Counted from the stretch's first letter, positions 1 through 10,046 are shown. The stretch: 64,000 bases of DNA from Phenylobacterium sp. (GCF_013822795.1 NZ_PNLB01000022.1:1-64000), one strand, 5' to 3'. Numbers and translations: made by a program. The notes: generated from the letters alone by a model not told the origin.

Positions 1-1
1 T

Positions 2-238
2 GGCGCGATGCTGATCGAACCGACGGAGACCGAGCCCAAGCACGAGCTGGACCGGTTCTGCGAGGCGCTGATCGCCCTGGCGCACGCCGCCAAGGCCGGC
101 GATGCCGAGCGCTTCAAGGGGGCCCCCTATCTGGCCCCGCTGCGCCGGCTGGACGAGACGCTGGCGGCCCGCAAGCCGCGTTTGACCTGGCGTCCCGAGG
201 GCAAGGGTGTGTCCCCGGCGCCGCTCGCCGCCGAATAG
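2..238 (+). CDS. gcvPB: Glycine dehydrogenase (decarboxylating) P-protein, C-terminal end only
   Basis: This is the last 78 codons of a gene that begins before the window; the frame is open from base 2 and ends at TAG. The residues [20 protein letters not shown] match the conserved C-terminus of the P-protein of the glycine cleavage system, which decarboxylates glycine with pyridoxal phosphate and passes the aminomethyl group to the H-protein lipoyl arm. In alphaproteobacteria the P-protein is usually split in two, and this end would be subunit 2. The PLP lysine lies outside the window. Full length and the identity of the first subunit cannot be judged here. Confidence 0.8.
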   Translation, partial: GAMLIEPTETEPKHELDRFCEALIALAHAAKAGDAERFKGAPYLAPLRRLDETLAARKPRLTWRPEGKGVSPAPLAAE

Positions 239-358
239 CCGCAAGTGGACGAAATTTAACCGCTGGGTCGCCTTTACGAGTCCTAGATAGGTTCTCATAT
301 CGGCAGGACGCCCGACCGCTGGTCCTCCCCAGTTCGGCGCGCGGGCTCAATCCAGGTT

Positions 359-763
359 ATGAACGTGTCACTCGCCATGCCCAGCGTGCGCGGTAATCGC
401 GCCACCGACGACGTCACCCGCGATCTCGCGGGGCGACTCGTGCGCTTTGGCCTGGTGATGGTCGGCGGTGTGATCGTGCTCGCCGGCGTGCTGATCGCGC
501 CGCTACCCGGTCCCGGGGGAATCCCGGTGATCGTCGTCGGCCTGATGGTGATCCTGCGCAATTCGTTCAAGGCGCGGCGGCAGTTCGTCCGCCTGCATCA
601 CGCGCACCCGCGGGTGATCTCGCCGATCCGGCGGCTGCTGCGGCGGGATCCGCAAATCCTGAAGATGTCCTGGCATCAGGCTTTGAAGATCGAGCGTCTT
701 CTGGCGCCTAAGGGCCTTCGCTTCATGGTTCGCAGCCGGCGCCTTTTCAGACGCCGGCGCTAA
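359..763 (+). CDS. Small PGPG-motif membrane protein (PGPGW-like family)
   Basis: This 134-residue protein has two hydrophobic segments (about residues 28-48 and 52-65) joined by LPGPGGIP, the hallmark of the PGPGW putative transmembrane family. A very basic C-terminal tail (RSRRLFRRRR) follows and is probably cytoplasmic. The ATG at 359 has no strong ribosome binding site. The last codons contain an inverted GCCGGCG repeat facing the end of the ATP synthase operon. The gene converges on that operon with a gap of only 10 bases. The function of the family is unknown. Confidence 0.7.
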   Translation: MNVSLAMPSVRGNRATDDVTRDLAGRLVRFGLVMVGGVIVLAGVLIAPLPGPGGIPVIVVGLMVILRNSFKARRQFVRLHHAHPRVISPIRRLLRRDPQILKMSWHQALKIERLLAPKGLRFMVRSRRLFRRRR

Positions 764-773
764 ACCGTAGTTC

Positions 774-1277
774 CTACTGGAGCTTGGAGCCCAGTTGGCT
801 GATCGCACGGTCGACCAGCGGATCGCTCTTCACGCCGGAGAGGCGCTGGGTCAGCACCACTTCGGCGGCCTGAGCCGCCAGGTCGGCGGCGGCGGCCTTC
901 ACCTCGGCCGCGGCTTGCGCCTCGGCGTTGGCGATCTTGCGCTCGGCGAGCTGCTGACGGCGAGCCAGGCTCTCCTCCAGCTTCGCCTTGGCGTCGGCCT
1001 CGTAGCGACGGGCCTCTTCCTGAGCGGCGGCCAGCATGTCCTTGGCTTGCGCCTCGGCTTCGGCGCGCTCGGCCTTCAGTTGGGTCAGCAGGCGCTGGGC
1101 TTCCTCGCGGATGCGGGCCGCTTCGTCCAGGTCGGCCTGGATCTTGGCGGTCGTGGCGTCCAGAGCGGCGTTGATGGCCTTCGGGGCCTTAGCCACGAAG
1201 ATCACGATGCCGAAGAAGATCAGCAGGCCGACGCCGACCCAGAACTCCGCGTTGGCGGGATTAAGGAAAGCGGGCAT
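774..1277 (-). CDS. atpF: ATP synthase F0 subunit b
   Basis: This 167-residue protein has one N-terminal membrane helix (about residues 10-28) and then a long charged Ala/Glu/Arg coiled coil. That is the form of subunit b, the peripheral stalk that holds F1 against the a subunit. It is the last gene of a minus-strand F0 operon (atpI-atpB-atpE-b'-b). Its ATG overlaps the TGA of the b' gene by one base (TGATG), so the two are probably translationally coupled. The F1 genes are not in this window, which is the split F0/F1 arrangement usual in alphaproteobacteria. Confidence 0.93.
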   Translation of the reverse strand: MPAFLNPANAEFWVGVGLLIFFGIVIFVAKAPKAINAALDATTAKIQADLDEAARIREEAQRLLTQLKAERAEAEAQAKDMLAAAQEEARRYEADAKAKLEESLARRQQLAERKIANAEAQAAAEVKAAAADLAAQAAEVVLTQRLSGVKSDPLVDRAISQLGSKLQ

Positions 1278-1879
1278 CAGGCGGCTCCTTGAACGCGGGC
1301 GGTGAGCGCCGCGTCGATCTCGGCCGCGGTCACCTTCTGACCGGTCAGCTTCTCGACCATGGCCTGGGCCGTCTCGCCGGCGATGCCGCGGACGTTGGTC
1401 ATGGCCTGGTCGCGCAGGCCGCGGATGCGAGCCTCGGCCTCATCCATCTGGGCCTGAAGACGTTCGTCTTCGGCCTTCTGGCTGGAGGCCAGTTCGGCGG
1501 CGGCCTTGGTCTTGGCGTCGACGGCGAGGCCGCGCGCGCGAGCACGGGCTTCGTCGATCTCGGCCTGGGCGGCCTTGGCTTGCGCCTCGGCTTCCGCCTG
1601 AACGCTGCGGGCTTGGGTCACCGCATCGGCGATGGTCGCCGCGCGGGTGTCCTGGATCATGCGGAGCCGAGGAATGAAGACCTTGGCCAGCAGGATGTAG
1701 AGGACAGCGAAGATGAGGAAGAGCCAGACGATCTGGCCGCCCCAATGTTCGAATTCGAACTGGGGCAGGCCACCTCCGCTCTCGCCGCCGCCATGGGCGG
1801 CGACTTCCGTCGTGCCGGCCGGAGCGTGAGCCCCGTGATCGGCGGCGACGGCCTCGTGGGATGTGGTCTCGGCGGCCAT
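1277..1879 (-). CDS. atpF2: ATP synthase F0 subunit b'
   Basis: This 200-residue protein has an Ala/His/Gly-rich N-terminal extension of about 45 residues, a membrane helix (WLFLIFAVLYILLAKVFI, about residues 53-70), then a long helical stalk. It pairs with subunit b as the heterodimeric b/b' peripheral stalk found in photosynthetic and alphaproteobacterial F-type synthases. It lies 77 bases downstream of atpE and overlaps the b gene by one base. The histidine-rich N-terminus is longer than in many homologues. The assignment of b' rather than b rests on gene order and on the second, shorter b protein next to it. Confidence 0.92.
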   Translation of the reverse strand: MAAETTSHEAVAADHGAHAPAGTTEVAAHGGGESGGGLPQFEFEHWGGQIVWLFLIFAVLYILLAKVFIPRLRMIQDTRAATIADAVTQARSVQAEAEAQAKAAQAEIDEARARARGLAVDAKTKAAAELASSQKAEDERLQAQMDEAEARIRGLRDQAMTNVRGIAGETAQAMVEKLTGQKVTAAEIDAALTARVQGAA

Positions 1880-1956
1880 AAGGCTTAGGCGTCCTTATAA
1901 ACGCAGGTCAGGGCGCGGCGATGACGACGCGCCCCTCGGGACCTGCGGATCTGGCT

Positions 1957-2181
1957 TTAGGAGAACAGGATGAGCAGGCCGAGCACGAAGGCCAGAATGC
2001 CCAGAGCTTCGGTCAGAGCCGCGCCGAGGATCAGGTTGGTGAACTGGCCGCCAGCGGCCGACGGGTTGCGCGTGGCGCCCGCCAGGAAGTGGCCGAAGAT
2101 GGTGCCCACGCCGATGCCGGCGCCGATCATGCCCAGGGTAGCGAGGCCAGCGCCGATGAACTTAGCGGCTTCAGCGTCCAT
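1957..2181 (-). CDS. atpE: ATP synthase F0 subunit c
   Basis: This 74-residue protein is two hydrophobic hairpin helices with a polar loop (ATRNPSA). The second helix carries the ion-binding glutamate in the context [11 protein letters not shown]. It forms the rotating c-ring that translocates protons. The spacing of 52 bases after atpB and 77 before b' leaves room for translation signals; no terminator is visible. The length is normal for the family. Confidence 0.95.
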   Translation of the reverse strand: MDAEAAKFIGAGLATLGMIGAGIGVGTIFGHFLAGATRNPSAAGGQFTNLILGAALTEALGILAFVLGLLILFS

Positions 2182-2233
2182 AGTTTTCAGTCCCGTTTGA
2201 AAGTTGAAGAGGGTTGTTGAGTGCGACGGCCGA

Positions 2234-3019
2234 TCAGTGGTGATGGCCGAGGTTGACCACGTCGTTGAGATAGACGCAGGCCAGAACCGCGAAGACGAAC
2301 GCCTGCAGGTAGGCGACCAGGAACTCGAGGGCCGTCAGAGCGACGACGCCGCCCAGCGAGAGAGCCGCCGCCACATAGGCGAGGGAGGCGACGCCGCCGG
2401 TGGCAGCCAGAGCGCCCAGCGAGATGATGAACCCGGCGAAGACCTTCATGGCCACGTGGCCGCCCAGCATGTTGCCGAACAGACGCAGGGCGAGGGTCAC
2501 CGGACGCAGCAGGAAGGAGAGGATCTCGATCGGAGTGACCAGGATCAGCATGTACCAGGGGATGCCGGCCGGAACGAACAGCTTGTACATGTTCGCGCCG
2601 TTGCGCAGCACGCCGTAAATGATGACGATCAGCATGGTCATCACGGCCAGCGAGGCGGTCACCGCCAGCTGCGAGGTCGCGGTGAAGACCAGGAACATGC
2701 CCAGCAAGTTCATCATCAGGATGAACATGAACAGGGTCAGGATGTAGGGGAAGAACTTGCGCCCTTCGCGGCCGATGATCCCGGAGACGAGGTCGTCGAT
2801 GTAGCCGAACATGCCCTCGCCGATGACCTGCAAGCGGCCCGGCACGACGGCGGCCTTGGCGGTGGTCACCGCGAAGAACACAACCACCAGCGCCGCAGCC
2901 AAAAGCATGGCGACGGTCGAATTGGTGATCGACATGTCAATCGAGCCGACGCCCGGCAGACTGAACGAAGGCAGATCCACGACCTTGTGGATCTCGAACT
3001 GATGCATCGGGTCGGCCAT
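2234..3019 (-). CDS. atpB: ATP synthase F0 subunit a
   Basis: This 261-residue polytopic membrane protein carries the essential arginine in [12 protein letters not shown], the proton half-channel residue that faces the c-ring glutamate. The N-terminus (MHQFEIHK) and the helix pattern are typical of alphaproteobacterial subunit a. It follows atpI by 16 bases. The C-terminus ends in a His cluster (NLGHHH), which is normal for this clade. Confidence 0.95.
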   Translation of the reverse strand: MADPMHQFEIHKVVDLPSFSLPGVGSIDMSITNSTVAMLLAAALVVVFFAVTTAKAAVVPGRLQVIGEGMFGYIDDLVSGIIGREGRKFFPYILTLFMFILMMNLLGMFLVFTATSQLAVTASLAVMTMLIVIIYGVLRNGANMYKLFVPAGIPWYMLILVTPIEILSFLLRPVTLALRLFGNMLGGHVAMKVFAGFIISLGALAATGGVASLAYVAAALSLGGVVALTALEFLVAYLQAFVFAVLACVYLNDVVNLGHHH

Positions 3020-3035
3020 GCCGCCTCGAACTCCC

Positions 3036-3386
3036 TCAATCGTCCTCGTCGTCGGGGGGGAGGTCCTGCACAGGACCCCATTCCCTCGCCGCTTCGGCGG
3101 TCATGCGCTGGGCCGAACGAACGGCCATCCAAATAGAAACGCCGAAGCCCACTAGGACTCCGATGATCATCCCCCAAGGCGCCGTCTTCAGAACGACGTC
3201 CGCCCCAGCTCCGAAGCCCAGTCCCACAAAGACCCCGCCTATCAGCACGCCCATGAGGCGATAGCCGTAGCCGGCGGCCTTGGAACCGTAGTCGCGCACG
3301 ATCGGGGTAGTGCGCTGTTCCAGCGCCGCAGCCCTCTCGTCGAGGCGCTTAATGGCCTCGTCGCGCGAATTGTCCGGATGCGGCAT
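3036..3386 (-). CDS. atpI: ATP synthase accessory protein I
   Basis: This protein of about 116 residues has a charged N-terminus and two membrane helices (about residues 42-62 and 71-90), the form of AtpI/F0 assembly proteins that help the c-ring form. It is the first gene of the F0 operon. I place the start at the ATG giving MPHPDNS; the ORF could extend 18 codons further, but that extension is Arg-rich and unlike the family. A promoter-like TTGACG/TATAGG lies about 70-90 bases upstream of this start. Confidence 0.8.
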   Translation of the reverse strand: MPHPDNSRDEAIKRLDERAAALEQRTTPIVRDYGSKAAGYGYRLMGVLIGGVFVGLGFGAGADVVLKTAPWGMIIGVLVGFGVSIWMAVRSAQRMTAEAAREWGPVQDLPPDDEDD

Positions 3387-3451
3387 GCGTCGGGCGGCCT
3401 TTTGGAACCACGACGTCGCCCGCCGCGGCCGGGGCTTCAAGTCGCGCGGAA

Positions 3452-3478
3452 CCTATAGGCGCGGGTGCGGTGCGTCAA
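3452..3478 (-). promoter_or_regulatory. Candidate housekeeping promoter of the atpI-F0 operon
   Basis: Read on the minus strand, TTGACG and TATAGG are separated by 15 bases, 66 bases upstream of the chosen atpI start. This resembles the Caulobacter housekeeping sigma consensus (TTGACg, short spacer, TA-rich -10). It is the only such pair I found in the 227-base gap between smc and atpI. It is inference from sequence only. Confidence 0.4.
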
Positions 3479-3613
3479 GGCTGGGGTTGTGTGATTTAGC
3501 GCGTTGTAATTGCTTGGGAAAATGGCGTCGCGACAACTCGTCCACCGCCCGCGCCGCTCGGTTGTCGGGAACTGACGTTAGCTACCGCGCAGATTCCCTT
3601 GCGGAACCTAGGC

Positions 3614-6600
3614 TTATTGCGCCGCCATCGCCTCGGCTTGGCGCAGGTCGACCGAGACCAGTTGCGAGACGCCGCGCTCGGCCATGGTCACTCCGAACAG
3701 CCGATCCATCCGCGCCATGGTCACCGGATTGTGGGTGATGGTGATGAACCGGGTCTCGGTGCGCCGGCGCATTTCATCGAGCAGGTTGCAGTAGCGATCG
3801 ACATTGGCGTCATCGAGCGGGGCGTCGACTTCGTCGAGCACGCAGATCGGCGCCGGCTGGGCCAGGAACACCCCAAAGATCAGCGCGCAGGCGGTCAGGG
3901 CCTGCTCGCCGCCGCTCATCAGGCTCATGGTCGAGAGCCGCTTGCCGGGCGGGCAGGCGTAGATTTCGAGGCCGGCTTCGAGCGGATCTTCGGACTCGAC
4001 CAGTCGCAGTTCGGCCTGGCCGCCCTGGAACAGGGCCTGGAAGAGCGTCTTGAAGTGTTCGTTGATGATCTCGAAGGCGGCCAGCAGCCGCTCGCGGCCC
4101 TCGCCGTTCAGTTCGTCGATGCCCTGGCGCAGCTTGGCGATGGCGCCGGTCAGGTCCGTGCGCTCGCTCATCATGGTCTCGAGGCGGGCGGCGTGCTCGC
4201 CGGCTTCCTCCTCGGCGCGCAGGTTCACCGCCCCGATCGAGTCGCGCTGGCGCTCCAGGGCGTAGAGGTGAGCCTCCATGCCGCCGGCGTCGGTCGGAAT
4301 GGCGACGGCTTCTTCAGCCAGTTGGCGGCCAAGTTGCTCAGGCTCGATGCGCGCGGTCTCGCGGATCTGGGTGGTGATTTCAGTCAGGCGCTCGATCGCC
4401 GCTTCCAGCTTGGCGGCCAGGGAGGCGCGCAGTTCGCGGGCTTCACCGGCCGCGCCCTCGGCGGCGCGCAGCGCGCGGTCGGCCTCGGTGCGGGCGGCCT
4501 CGGCCTGGGCCAGGGCGTCGGCGGACTGCGCGCGGCGGGCCTCGGCGGCGGCCAGTTCGTCGAGCAGCTTGCCGAGCCGTTCCTGATGCGAGGCCGGCGC
4601 TTCGAGCGCGGTGTCGAGATTGGCCTGCACCTTGGCGCGGCCCTCGGCCAGATCGTCCAGCCGACGCGCGGCGGTCTTGCCGCGGCGGGTCCAGTCGTCG
4701 CTGTCGCGCTTGAGGTTCTCGTGGCGGCGGGCGCGGCCGTCGCGTTCGCGCACCTCCAGCTCGAGGGCCGAGCGCGCGGCCGAGGCGGCCTCTCGAGCCG
4801 GGCCGGCGGCGGCGCGGGCGGCGGCCAGGCGCTCGACCAGGTCGCCGGCCTCGCTCTGGCTGGAGGTTTCAGCGACGGCGACAGCCAGGATCTGCTCGGC
4901 GTCGGCCAGTTCGGCCTCGAAGCGGCCGATCATGTCGTCCAGCGACTGGGCCTGGGCCTCGCGGCGAGTCGCCTCGCGGTCGAGTTTCTCGAGCACGCCG
5001 CGGGCGATGGTCACCTTCTGCTCGGCGGCCGGCGGTTCGCGGCGGGCGTTGCGCACCGCGTCCTCGGCGGCGCGCACGCGGGTGGAGGCCGCCTGCAGGG
5101 CCTCCTTGGCGCTCGCCGCCTTGGGGGCGACGCCTTCGATTTCGCTCTCGACCTCGGCCAGCCGGGTTTTCTGCTCCATGCGGATGGCGGCCGGCTTGGG
5201 GGCGTCGGCGCGGGCGACGAAGCCGTCCCAGCGCCAGAGGTCGCCTTCCTTGGAGACCAGCCGCGCGCCGGTCGGCAGCGACGCCTGCAGGCGATCGCCA
5301 TCCTCGCGGGGGACCACGGCGATGTGGGCGAGGCGGGCGGCGAGGGCGTCGGGCGCCTTCACCTTGCCGGCCAGCGGCTCGACGCCGGGCGGCCAGGCGG
5401 CGGGGGCGGTCTCGCCGCCGCCCCAATAGGCGGGGGCCTTGGGATCGAGAGCGGCGTCGAGGTCGTCGCCGAGCGCGGCGGCGACGGCGCGTTCATAGCC
5501 GCGAGCCGGAACGACCGAGTCGAGGGCCGGGGCGAAGCCGGCGCGGCGCTGTTGGGCGACGATCTGGGCCAAGGCGCGGGCCTCGGCGGTCAGACGGCCA
5601 AGGTGCTCGTCCTGCTTGCGGGCCGCTTCGCGGGCTTCGGTCTCGGCGGCCGCGGCCTTGCCGCGCTCGTCCTCGGCGGTCTCGAGCGCCGCGCGAACGG
5701 CGGCCAGGACGGCCTGGGCGCGCTCAAGTTCGGCGCGGGCTTCTTCGATCTGCGGGGTGACGGCGGGGCCTAGCTGGGCGCGCTCGCTCTTGGCCTGATC
5801 GAGGGCGCGGCGAGTGCGCGAGACGCGGTTCTGGGCCTCGTCGACGCGGGCGGCGCCGGCGCGGCGGCGGGCCTCGTCGGCGGCGGCCAGGGCGGCCAGT
5901 TCCTCGACCGCCTTGTCGGCGGCGATGCGGGCCTCCTCGGCGGCGCGGGCGGCGGCTTCCAGCTCCGGCACGCGCTCGGGGGCGGCGGCGATGGCGGCCT
6001 CCAGCGCTTCCAGGTCCTCGACCAGCCGCGCCAGGGCGGCCTGGGCGTCGTGGGCGATCTGGGTCTCGCGGGCGCGGTCGCCGTCGATGCGGGTCAGGTC
6101 GCCGGTCAACCGCTCGACCTCGGCGGCCAGGGCCTCGCCCTCGCGCTCCAGCCGATCCTTGTCGATGGCCAGGCGGTTGAGGATCGCCGCGGCGATGGTC
6201 TCGGCCTCGCGCAGCGGCTTGATCGCCTCCTCGGCCTGGGCGGCGCGGGTGGTCGCGGTGGCGGCCTCGCGGGTGTTGGCCTCGACCGCAGCGGCGGCGG
6301 CGGCGGCTTCCTCGCGCAGGCGCACGGCGGCGTCGCGGGCCTCGGACCAGCGGGCGAACAGCACCGCGCCCTGCAGGGCGCGGATCTCGGCGGAGAGTTT
6401 CTTGTAGCGCTCGGCCTGGCGGGCCTCGCGGCGCAGGCGGTTGAGCGCGGTCTCAAGTTCGCCGGAGACGTCGTCGAGGCGGGCGAGGTTGGCCTCGGCC
6501 GCGCGCAGGCGCAACTCGGCCTCATGCCGGCGCGAATGCAGGCCCGAGACGCCGGCGGCTTCTTCGAGGATCAGGCGGCGGTTCTGCGGCTTGGCGGCGA

Positions 6601-7057
6601 TCAGCTCGGAGATCTGGCCCTGGCGCACCAGGGCCGGGGAGTTCGAGCCGGTGGAGGCGTCGGCGAACAGCAACTGGACGTCGCGGGCGCGGACCTCGCG
6701 GCCGTTGATCTTGTAGGTCGAGCCGGCGCCCTTATCGATCCGCCGCACGACCTCGAGCACCGGGGCGTCGTTGAACGCCGGCGGCGCGCGGCGGGCGGAA
6801 TTGTCGATGGTCAGGACGACTTCGGCGTGGTTGCGCGAGGCGCGATTGCCCGAGCCGGCGAAGATCACGTCGTCCATGCCGCCGGCGCGCATCGCCTTGG
6901 CGGAATTGGCCCCCATCACCCAGCGCAGGGCTTCCAGCAGGTTCGACTTGCCGCAACCGTTCGGTCCGACGATGCCCGTGACTCCGGGCTCGATCCGAAA
7001 CTCGGTCGGATCGACGAAGGACTTGAAGCCGGAGAGTCGGAGCCGCTGGAAGTGCAC
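3614..7057 (-). CDS. smc: Chromosome segregation ATPase SMC
   Basis: This 1147-residue SMC protein organises and helps segregate the chromosome with ScpA/ScpB. The N-terminal head has Walker [10 protein letters not shown] (about residues 31-39). Two long Ala/Glu/Arg coiled coils flank a central hinge (roughly residues 500-650), and the C-terminal head carries the signature MSGGEQAL and Walker [14 protein letters not shown]. The start is GTG ([14 protein letters not shown]), which fits the family. It lies 16 bases downstream of the first DsbA-like gene on the same strand. Its reverse strand gives a 724-codon open shadow that is not a gene. Confidence 0.97.
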   Translation of the reverse strand: MHFQRLRLSGFKSFVDPTEFRIEPGVTGIVGPNGCGKSNLLEALRWVMGANSAKAMRAGGMDDVIFAGSGNRASRNHAEVVLTIDNSARRAPPAFNDAPVLEVVRRIDKGAGSTYKINGREVRARDVQLLFADASTGSNSPALVRQGQISELIAAKPQNRRLILEEAAGVSGLHSRRHEAELRLRAAEANLARLDDVSGELETALNRLRREARQAERYKKLSAEIRALQGAVLFARWSEARDAAVRLREEAAAAAAAVEANTREAATATTRAAQAEEAIKPLREAETIAAAILNRLAIDKDRLEREGEALAAEVERLTGDLTRIDGDRARETQIAHDAQAALARLVEDLEALEAAIAAAPERVPELEAAARAAEEARIAADKAVEELAALAAADEARRRAGAARVDEAQNRVSRTRRALDQAKSERAQLGPAVTPQIEEARAELERAQAVLAAVRAALETAEDERGKAAAAETEAREAARKQDEHLGRLTAEARALAQIVAQQRRAGFAPALDSVVPARGYERAVAAALGDDLDAALDPKAPAYWGGGETAPAAWPPGVEPLAGKVKAPDALAARLAHIAVVPREDGDRLQASLPTGARLVSKEGDLWRWDGFVARADAPKPAAIRMEQKTRLAEVESEIEGVAPKAASAKEALQAASTRVRAAEDAVRNARREPPAAEQKVTIARGVLEKLDREATRREAQAQSLDDMIGRFEAELADAEQILAVAVAETSSQSEAGDLVERLAAARAAAGPAREAASAARSALELEVRERDGRARRHENLKRDSDDWTRRGKTAARRLDDLAEGRAKVQANLDTALEAPASHQERLGKLLDELAAAEARRAQSADALAQAEAARTEADRALRAAEGAAGEARELRASLAAKLEAAIERLTEITTQIRETARIEPEQLGRQLAEEAVAIPTDAGGMEAHLYALERQRDSIGAVNLRAEEEAGEHAARLETMMSERTDLTGAIAKLRQGIDELNGEGRERLLAAFEIINEHFKTLFQALFQGGQAELRLVESEDPLEAGLEIYACPPGKRLSTMSLMSGGEQALTACALIFGVFLAQPAPICVLDEVDAPLDDANVDRYCNLLDEMRRRTETRFITITHNPVTMARMDRLFGVTMAERGVSQLVSVDLRQAEAMAAQ

Positions 7058-7073
7058 GGGCCGGGGGCGCCTC

Positions 7074-7688
7074 CTACCGCTTGGAGGCCGCGGCGACCGC
7101 GGCGTCGAGTTCGGCGGCGGTGATCTCGCCTTCCTTCACCTTCTTACCGTTGAAGACGAAGGTGGGGGTGCCGGTGATGCCACCGTCCTTGGCGTTCTTG
7201 GCCACGCGGGCGTTGAGCGCATCCAGGTTGGCGGTGTCGGAGAGGCAGGCCTCGAACTGCGCTTCGCTCATGCCGCCGAGCTTGGCCGCGCCGACCAGCA
7301 CCGCGCGGGCGTCGCCGGTCTTGACCATCTCTTCGTGGCCGCGGAACACCGCGTCGACGACGGTGAAGTAGTTGTCCTTGCCGGCGCAGCGGGCGGTGAT
7401 GAAGCCAGCGGCGGCCACCTGGGCCGGCGGCGTCAGGATCTCGCGCAGGGTGTAATGGACCTTGCCGGTGTCGATGTACTTCTTCTTGAAGGCCGGAAAG
7501 ACCTCGTTGTTGAAGGTCGCGCAGTGGCTGCAGCTGAGCGAGGCATACTCGACCAGCTTCACCTTGGCCTTGGGGTCGCCCAGCGTCATGTCGTCGGGCA
7601 GGGCCGCCGGGGCGGCCAGGGCCGAACCGGCGCAGAGCGCGACCGCCCCGAAGACGGCGACGGCGATGCGGCGGTTCGGCTGGCGCAT
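7074..7688 (-). CDS. Secreted DsbA/thioredoxin-fold oxidoreductase (CSHC active site)
   Basis: This 204-residue protein has a Sec signal peptide (cut near residue 25, AGSALAAPA), then a thioredoxin fold with the active site CSHC and the cis-Pro loop GTPTFVFNG. It should act in the periplasm on thiol/disulfide exchange as a DsbA/DsbG-like protein. It sits 2 bases downstream of a paralogue that is a lipoprotein, and just upstream of smc. The two share about the same layout ([13 protein letters not shown] in both), so this is a tandem duplication. Partner and substrates are unknown. Confidence 0.88.
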   Translation of the reverse strand: MRQPNRRIAVAVFGAVALCAGSALAAPAALPDDMTLGDPKAKVKLVEYASLSCSHCATFNNEVFPAFKKKYIDTGKVHYTLREILTPPAQVAAAGFITARCAGKDNYFTVVDAVFRGHEEMVKTGDARAVLVGAAKLGGMSEAQFEACLSDTANLDALNARVAKNAKDGGITGTPTFVFNGKKVKEGEITAAELDAAVAAASKR

Positions 7689-7690
7689 GC

Positions 7691-8308
7691 TTACTTCGAA
7701 GCCTCGGCGACGGCCGCGTCGAGCTCGGCCATGGTCATCTCGCCTTCCTTGACCTTCTTGCCGTTGACGACGAACGACGGCGTGGCGGTGATCTTGTCGA
7801 CCTTCACGGCCTTTTCGACGCGCTCGTTCAGGGCCTTCAGCGCCGCTTCGTCGGTGATGCAGGCGTTGAACTTCTCTTCGGTCATGCCAGCCGATTGGGC
7901 GGTGCGCAGCAGAATCCCGCGCATGTCGCCGGTGGTGAACATCTCCTGCTGGGCATGGAAGATGGCGTCGGTGACCTGGAAGTACTTGTCCTTGCCGGCG
8001 CAGCGCGCGGTCAGGAAGCCGGCCGCGGCCACCTCGTTCGGCGGGGTCAGGAATTCCTTGAAGGTGTAATGCACCTTGCCGGTGTCGATGTACTTCTTCT
8101 TGAACTCGGGGAAGACCTCGTTGTTGAACTTGCCGCAGTGGCTGCAGGTCAGCGAGGCGTACTCGACGATCTTCACCTTGGCGTTCGGATCGCCCAGGGT
8201 CATGTCGGCGGTGTCGACGGACCCGGCGCCGCCGCTCTTGGAGCAGCCGGCCAGCGCGAGCGCGCCCAGGGCCGCAACGACGAGAAGACGACGGTTGAAG
8301 TTCGGCAT
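7691..8308 (-). CDS. DsbA-like thioredoxin-fold lipoprotein (CSHC active site)
   Basis: This 205-residue paralogue of the next gene begins with a lipoprotein signal peptide and lipobox (ALAGCSKSGG), so it should be anchored to a membrane by the cysteine. It has the thioredoxin-fold active site CSHC and cis-Pro motif ATPSFVVNG. I chose ATG at 8308, which has AGAGGTG just upstream; a GTG two codons earlier is too close to that site. The pair suggests one tethered and one soluble periplasmic thiol oxidoreductase with similar chemistry. Confidence 0.88.
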   Translation of the reverse strand: MPNFNRRLLVVAALGALALAGCSKSGGAGSVDTADMTLGDPNAKVKIVEYASLTCSHCGKFNNEVFPEFKKKYIDTGKVHYTFKEFLTPPNEVAAAGFLTARCAGKDKYFQVTDAIFHAQQEMFTTGDMRGILLRTAQSAGMTEEKFNACITDEAALKALNERVEKAVKVDKITATPSFVVNGKKVKEGEMTMAELDAAVAEASK

Positions 8309-8394
8309 TTGCACCTCTGCGGAAGTCCGAATGAAAGATTAAAGCGCGATTCCCGGCCCGTGGAACGTGGGCGCCGGGGCAAAGTCAACCAGGC

Positions 8395-8940
8395 TCAGCT
8401 GGTTCTCCGCCGCATAACGCCCCGACCCAACCTCAGCAATGCGGCTTTCAGGGGGCCGTCGGGAGCGTTCTCCAGTGACCTGGCGAGCTCGGCCTCGCGG
8501 GCGGCGTCGAGCGGCGCGGCGCGTTTGCGGGCGGCCTTGGGCTCGATCGAAGCGGCGTTGCGCAGCGGGCCCTGGACGATGCGCAGCTTGTTCACCGCCC
8601 CCTCGCCGAGGAACAGGTTCACCCGCGAGACGATCTCGTGCGCCTGGTGCTGGATGAGCGCGGCCGAGGCGCCGGCGACGCGGATCTCCAGCGCGCCAGG
8701 CCCGCCGCCGCGCGGCTTGGTCAGCTTCACCGGCTCGGTGCGCTTGGCCAGTTCGACGCCGACGATCTCGCGCCAGCGGGCCTGCAGTGCGCCCGGACCC
8801 TGGCCGTACTTGGCGTCCAGCTCCTTGAGCAGCTTGGACAGACCCCGCCCGGCCACCGGCGGCGGCCGGTGTTGGGGCCGCGTGCGCTTGCGCGCCAGGA
8901 TCTCGGCGGCTTCGGCGGGAGTGGGCAGGGGACGGGGCAT
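8395..8940 (-). CDS. DUF721 (DciA-like) protein
   Basis: This 181-residue basic protein has the DUF721 core: a Trp-containing helix ALQARWREIVGVELA, then GALEIRVAGASAALIQHQAHEI and an Arg-rich end. DUF721 includes DciA, the helicase-handling replication protein of bacteria lacking DnaC-type loaders, and alphaproteobacteria generally lack DnaC. It is divergent from mutY with 59 bases between, and upstream of the DsbA pair. The link to DciA function is inferred from family membership only. Confidence 0.75.
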   Translation of the reverse strand: MPRPLPTPAEAAEILARKRTRPQHRPPPVAGRGLSKLLKELDAKYGQGPGALQARWREIVGVELAKRTEPVKLTKPRGGGPGALEIRVAGASAALIQHQAHEIVSRVNLFLGEGAVNKLRIVQGPLRNAASIEPKAARKRAAPLDAAREAELARSLENAPDGPLKAALLRLGRGVMRRRTS

Positions 8941-8999
8941 CTGACGCCACCCTACAACAAGGCTCCCGTCCGAGGCGAGGATCGGGTAGCTGAGACCCT

Positions 9000-10046
9000 G
9001 TGACGCCCGAGACGCTCCGCGACCGCCTGCTGGCCTGGTACGATGCTAACGCCCGCGACCTGCCCTGGCGGGTGGGGCCGGCCGATCATGGCCTTGGCGT
9101 GCGCGCCGATCCCTACCGAGTGTGGCTGTCCGAGGTCATGCTCCAGCAGACGACGGTGCCGCACGCGACGCCGTACTTCCTGAAGTTCACCCATCGCTGG
9201 CCGCGCGTCAGCGACCTGGCGGCCGAGGACGACGGCGAGGTGATGGCCGCCTGGGCCGGGCTTGGCTACTACGCCCGGGCCCGCAACCTGCTGGCCTGCG
9301 CTCGCGCCGTGGCCAACGACCACGGCGGCGTCTTCCCCGACACCGAGGAGGGGCTGCGCGCGCTGCCCGGGCTGGGCCCCTATACCGCGGCGGCGGTCGG
9401 GGCGATCGCCTTCGATCTGCCGACCAACGTCGTCGACGGCAATGTCGAGCGGGTGATGGCGCGGCTGTTTGCGGTGGAGACGCCGCTGCCCGATGGCAAG
9501 ACAGAGTTGAAGACGTTGGCCGCGGCGCTGGTCCGCGACCAGCGGCCGGGCGACTGGGCCCAGGCGCTGATGGATCTCGGGGCCACAGTCTGCCGGCCCA
9601 AGGCGCCGCTCTGCGACCGCTGCCCGGTGGCCGAATTCTGCGTCGGGCTGGCCGGCGGCGCGCCGGAGACCTATCCGCGCAAGACGCCCAAGGCGGCGCG
9701 GCCACACCGCAACGGCGTGGCCTATATCCTGACGCGGGGGAGCGAGGTGGCGCTGGTGCGCCGGCCGCCCAAGGGACTGCTCGGCGGCATGCTGGCCCTG
9801 CCGACCAGCGACTGGCGCGCTACGGGCTGGACCGACGCCGAGGGCGCGGCGGCAGCGCCGGTGGGGGCCGACTGGCGGGCGGTGGGCGAGGTCGAGCACG
9901 TCTTCACGCACTTCAGTCTGACCTTGCGGTTGCTGCGCGCCGAGGGCGACGCGGAGGGCCTGATCTGGACGCCGCGCTCGGGTCTCGACGCGTTGCCGAG
10001 CGTGTTCCTCAAGGCCGCGCGGGCGGGGCTGAGCAACTTGCTCTAG
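9000..10046 (+). CDS. mutY: A/G-specific adenine DNA glycosylase
   Basis: This 348-residue enzyme removes adenine mispaired with 8-oxoguanine. Visible parts are a helix-hairpin-helix glycosylase domain (VMLQQTTVPHATPYF; LPGLGPYTAAAVGAIAF with the catalytic Asp following), an iron-sulfur loop with C-x6-C-x2-C-x5-C spacing (CRPKAPLCDRCPVAEFC), and a C-terminal NUDIX-like recognition domain from about residue 230. The start is GTG at 9000. The end overlaps the convergent GrpB-family gene by four bases. Confidence 0.95.
   Translation: MTPETLRDRLLAWYDANARDLPWRVGPADHGLGVRADPYRVWLSEVMLQQTTVPHATPYFLKFTHRWPRVSDLAAEDDGEVMAAWAGLGYYARARNLLACARAVANDHGGVFPDTEEGLRALPGLGPYTAAAVGAIAFDLPTNVVDGNVERVMARLFAVETPLPDGKTELKTLAAALVRDQRPGDWAQALMDLGATVCRPKAPLCDRCPVAEFCVGLAGGAPETYPRKTPKAARPHRNGVAYILTRGSEVALVRRPPKGLLGGMLALPTSDWRATGWTDAEGAAAAPVGADWRAVGEVEHVFTHFSLTLRLLRAEGDAEGLIWTPRSGLDALPSVFLKAARAGLSNLL

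Noticed and set aside
764-773. Terminator between the PGPG gene and the ATP synthase operon
   Set aside because: There is a GCCGGCG inverted repeat just inside the PGPG gene, but no T tract follows it on either strand, so I do not call it.
2204-3136. 310-codon plus-strand ORF full of Asp/Glu/His/Gln
   Set aside because: Antisense shadow of atpB. Membrane-protein codons read backwards give this charged composition.
3599-5773. 724-codon plus-strand ORF
   Set aside because: Antisense shadow of smc. It is rich in Leu/Gly/Ala as an artefact of the coiled-coil codons and has no family pattern.
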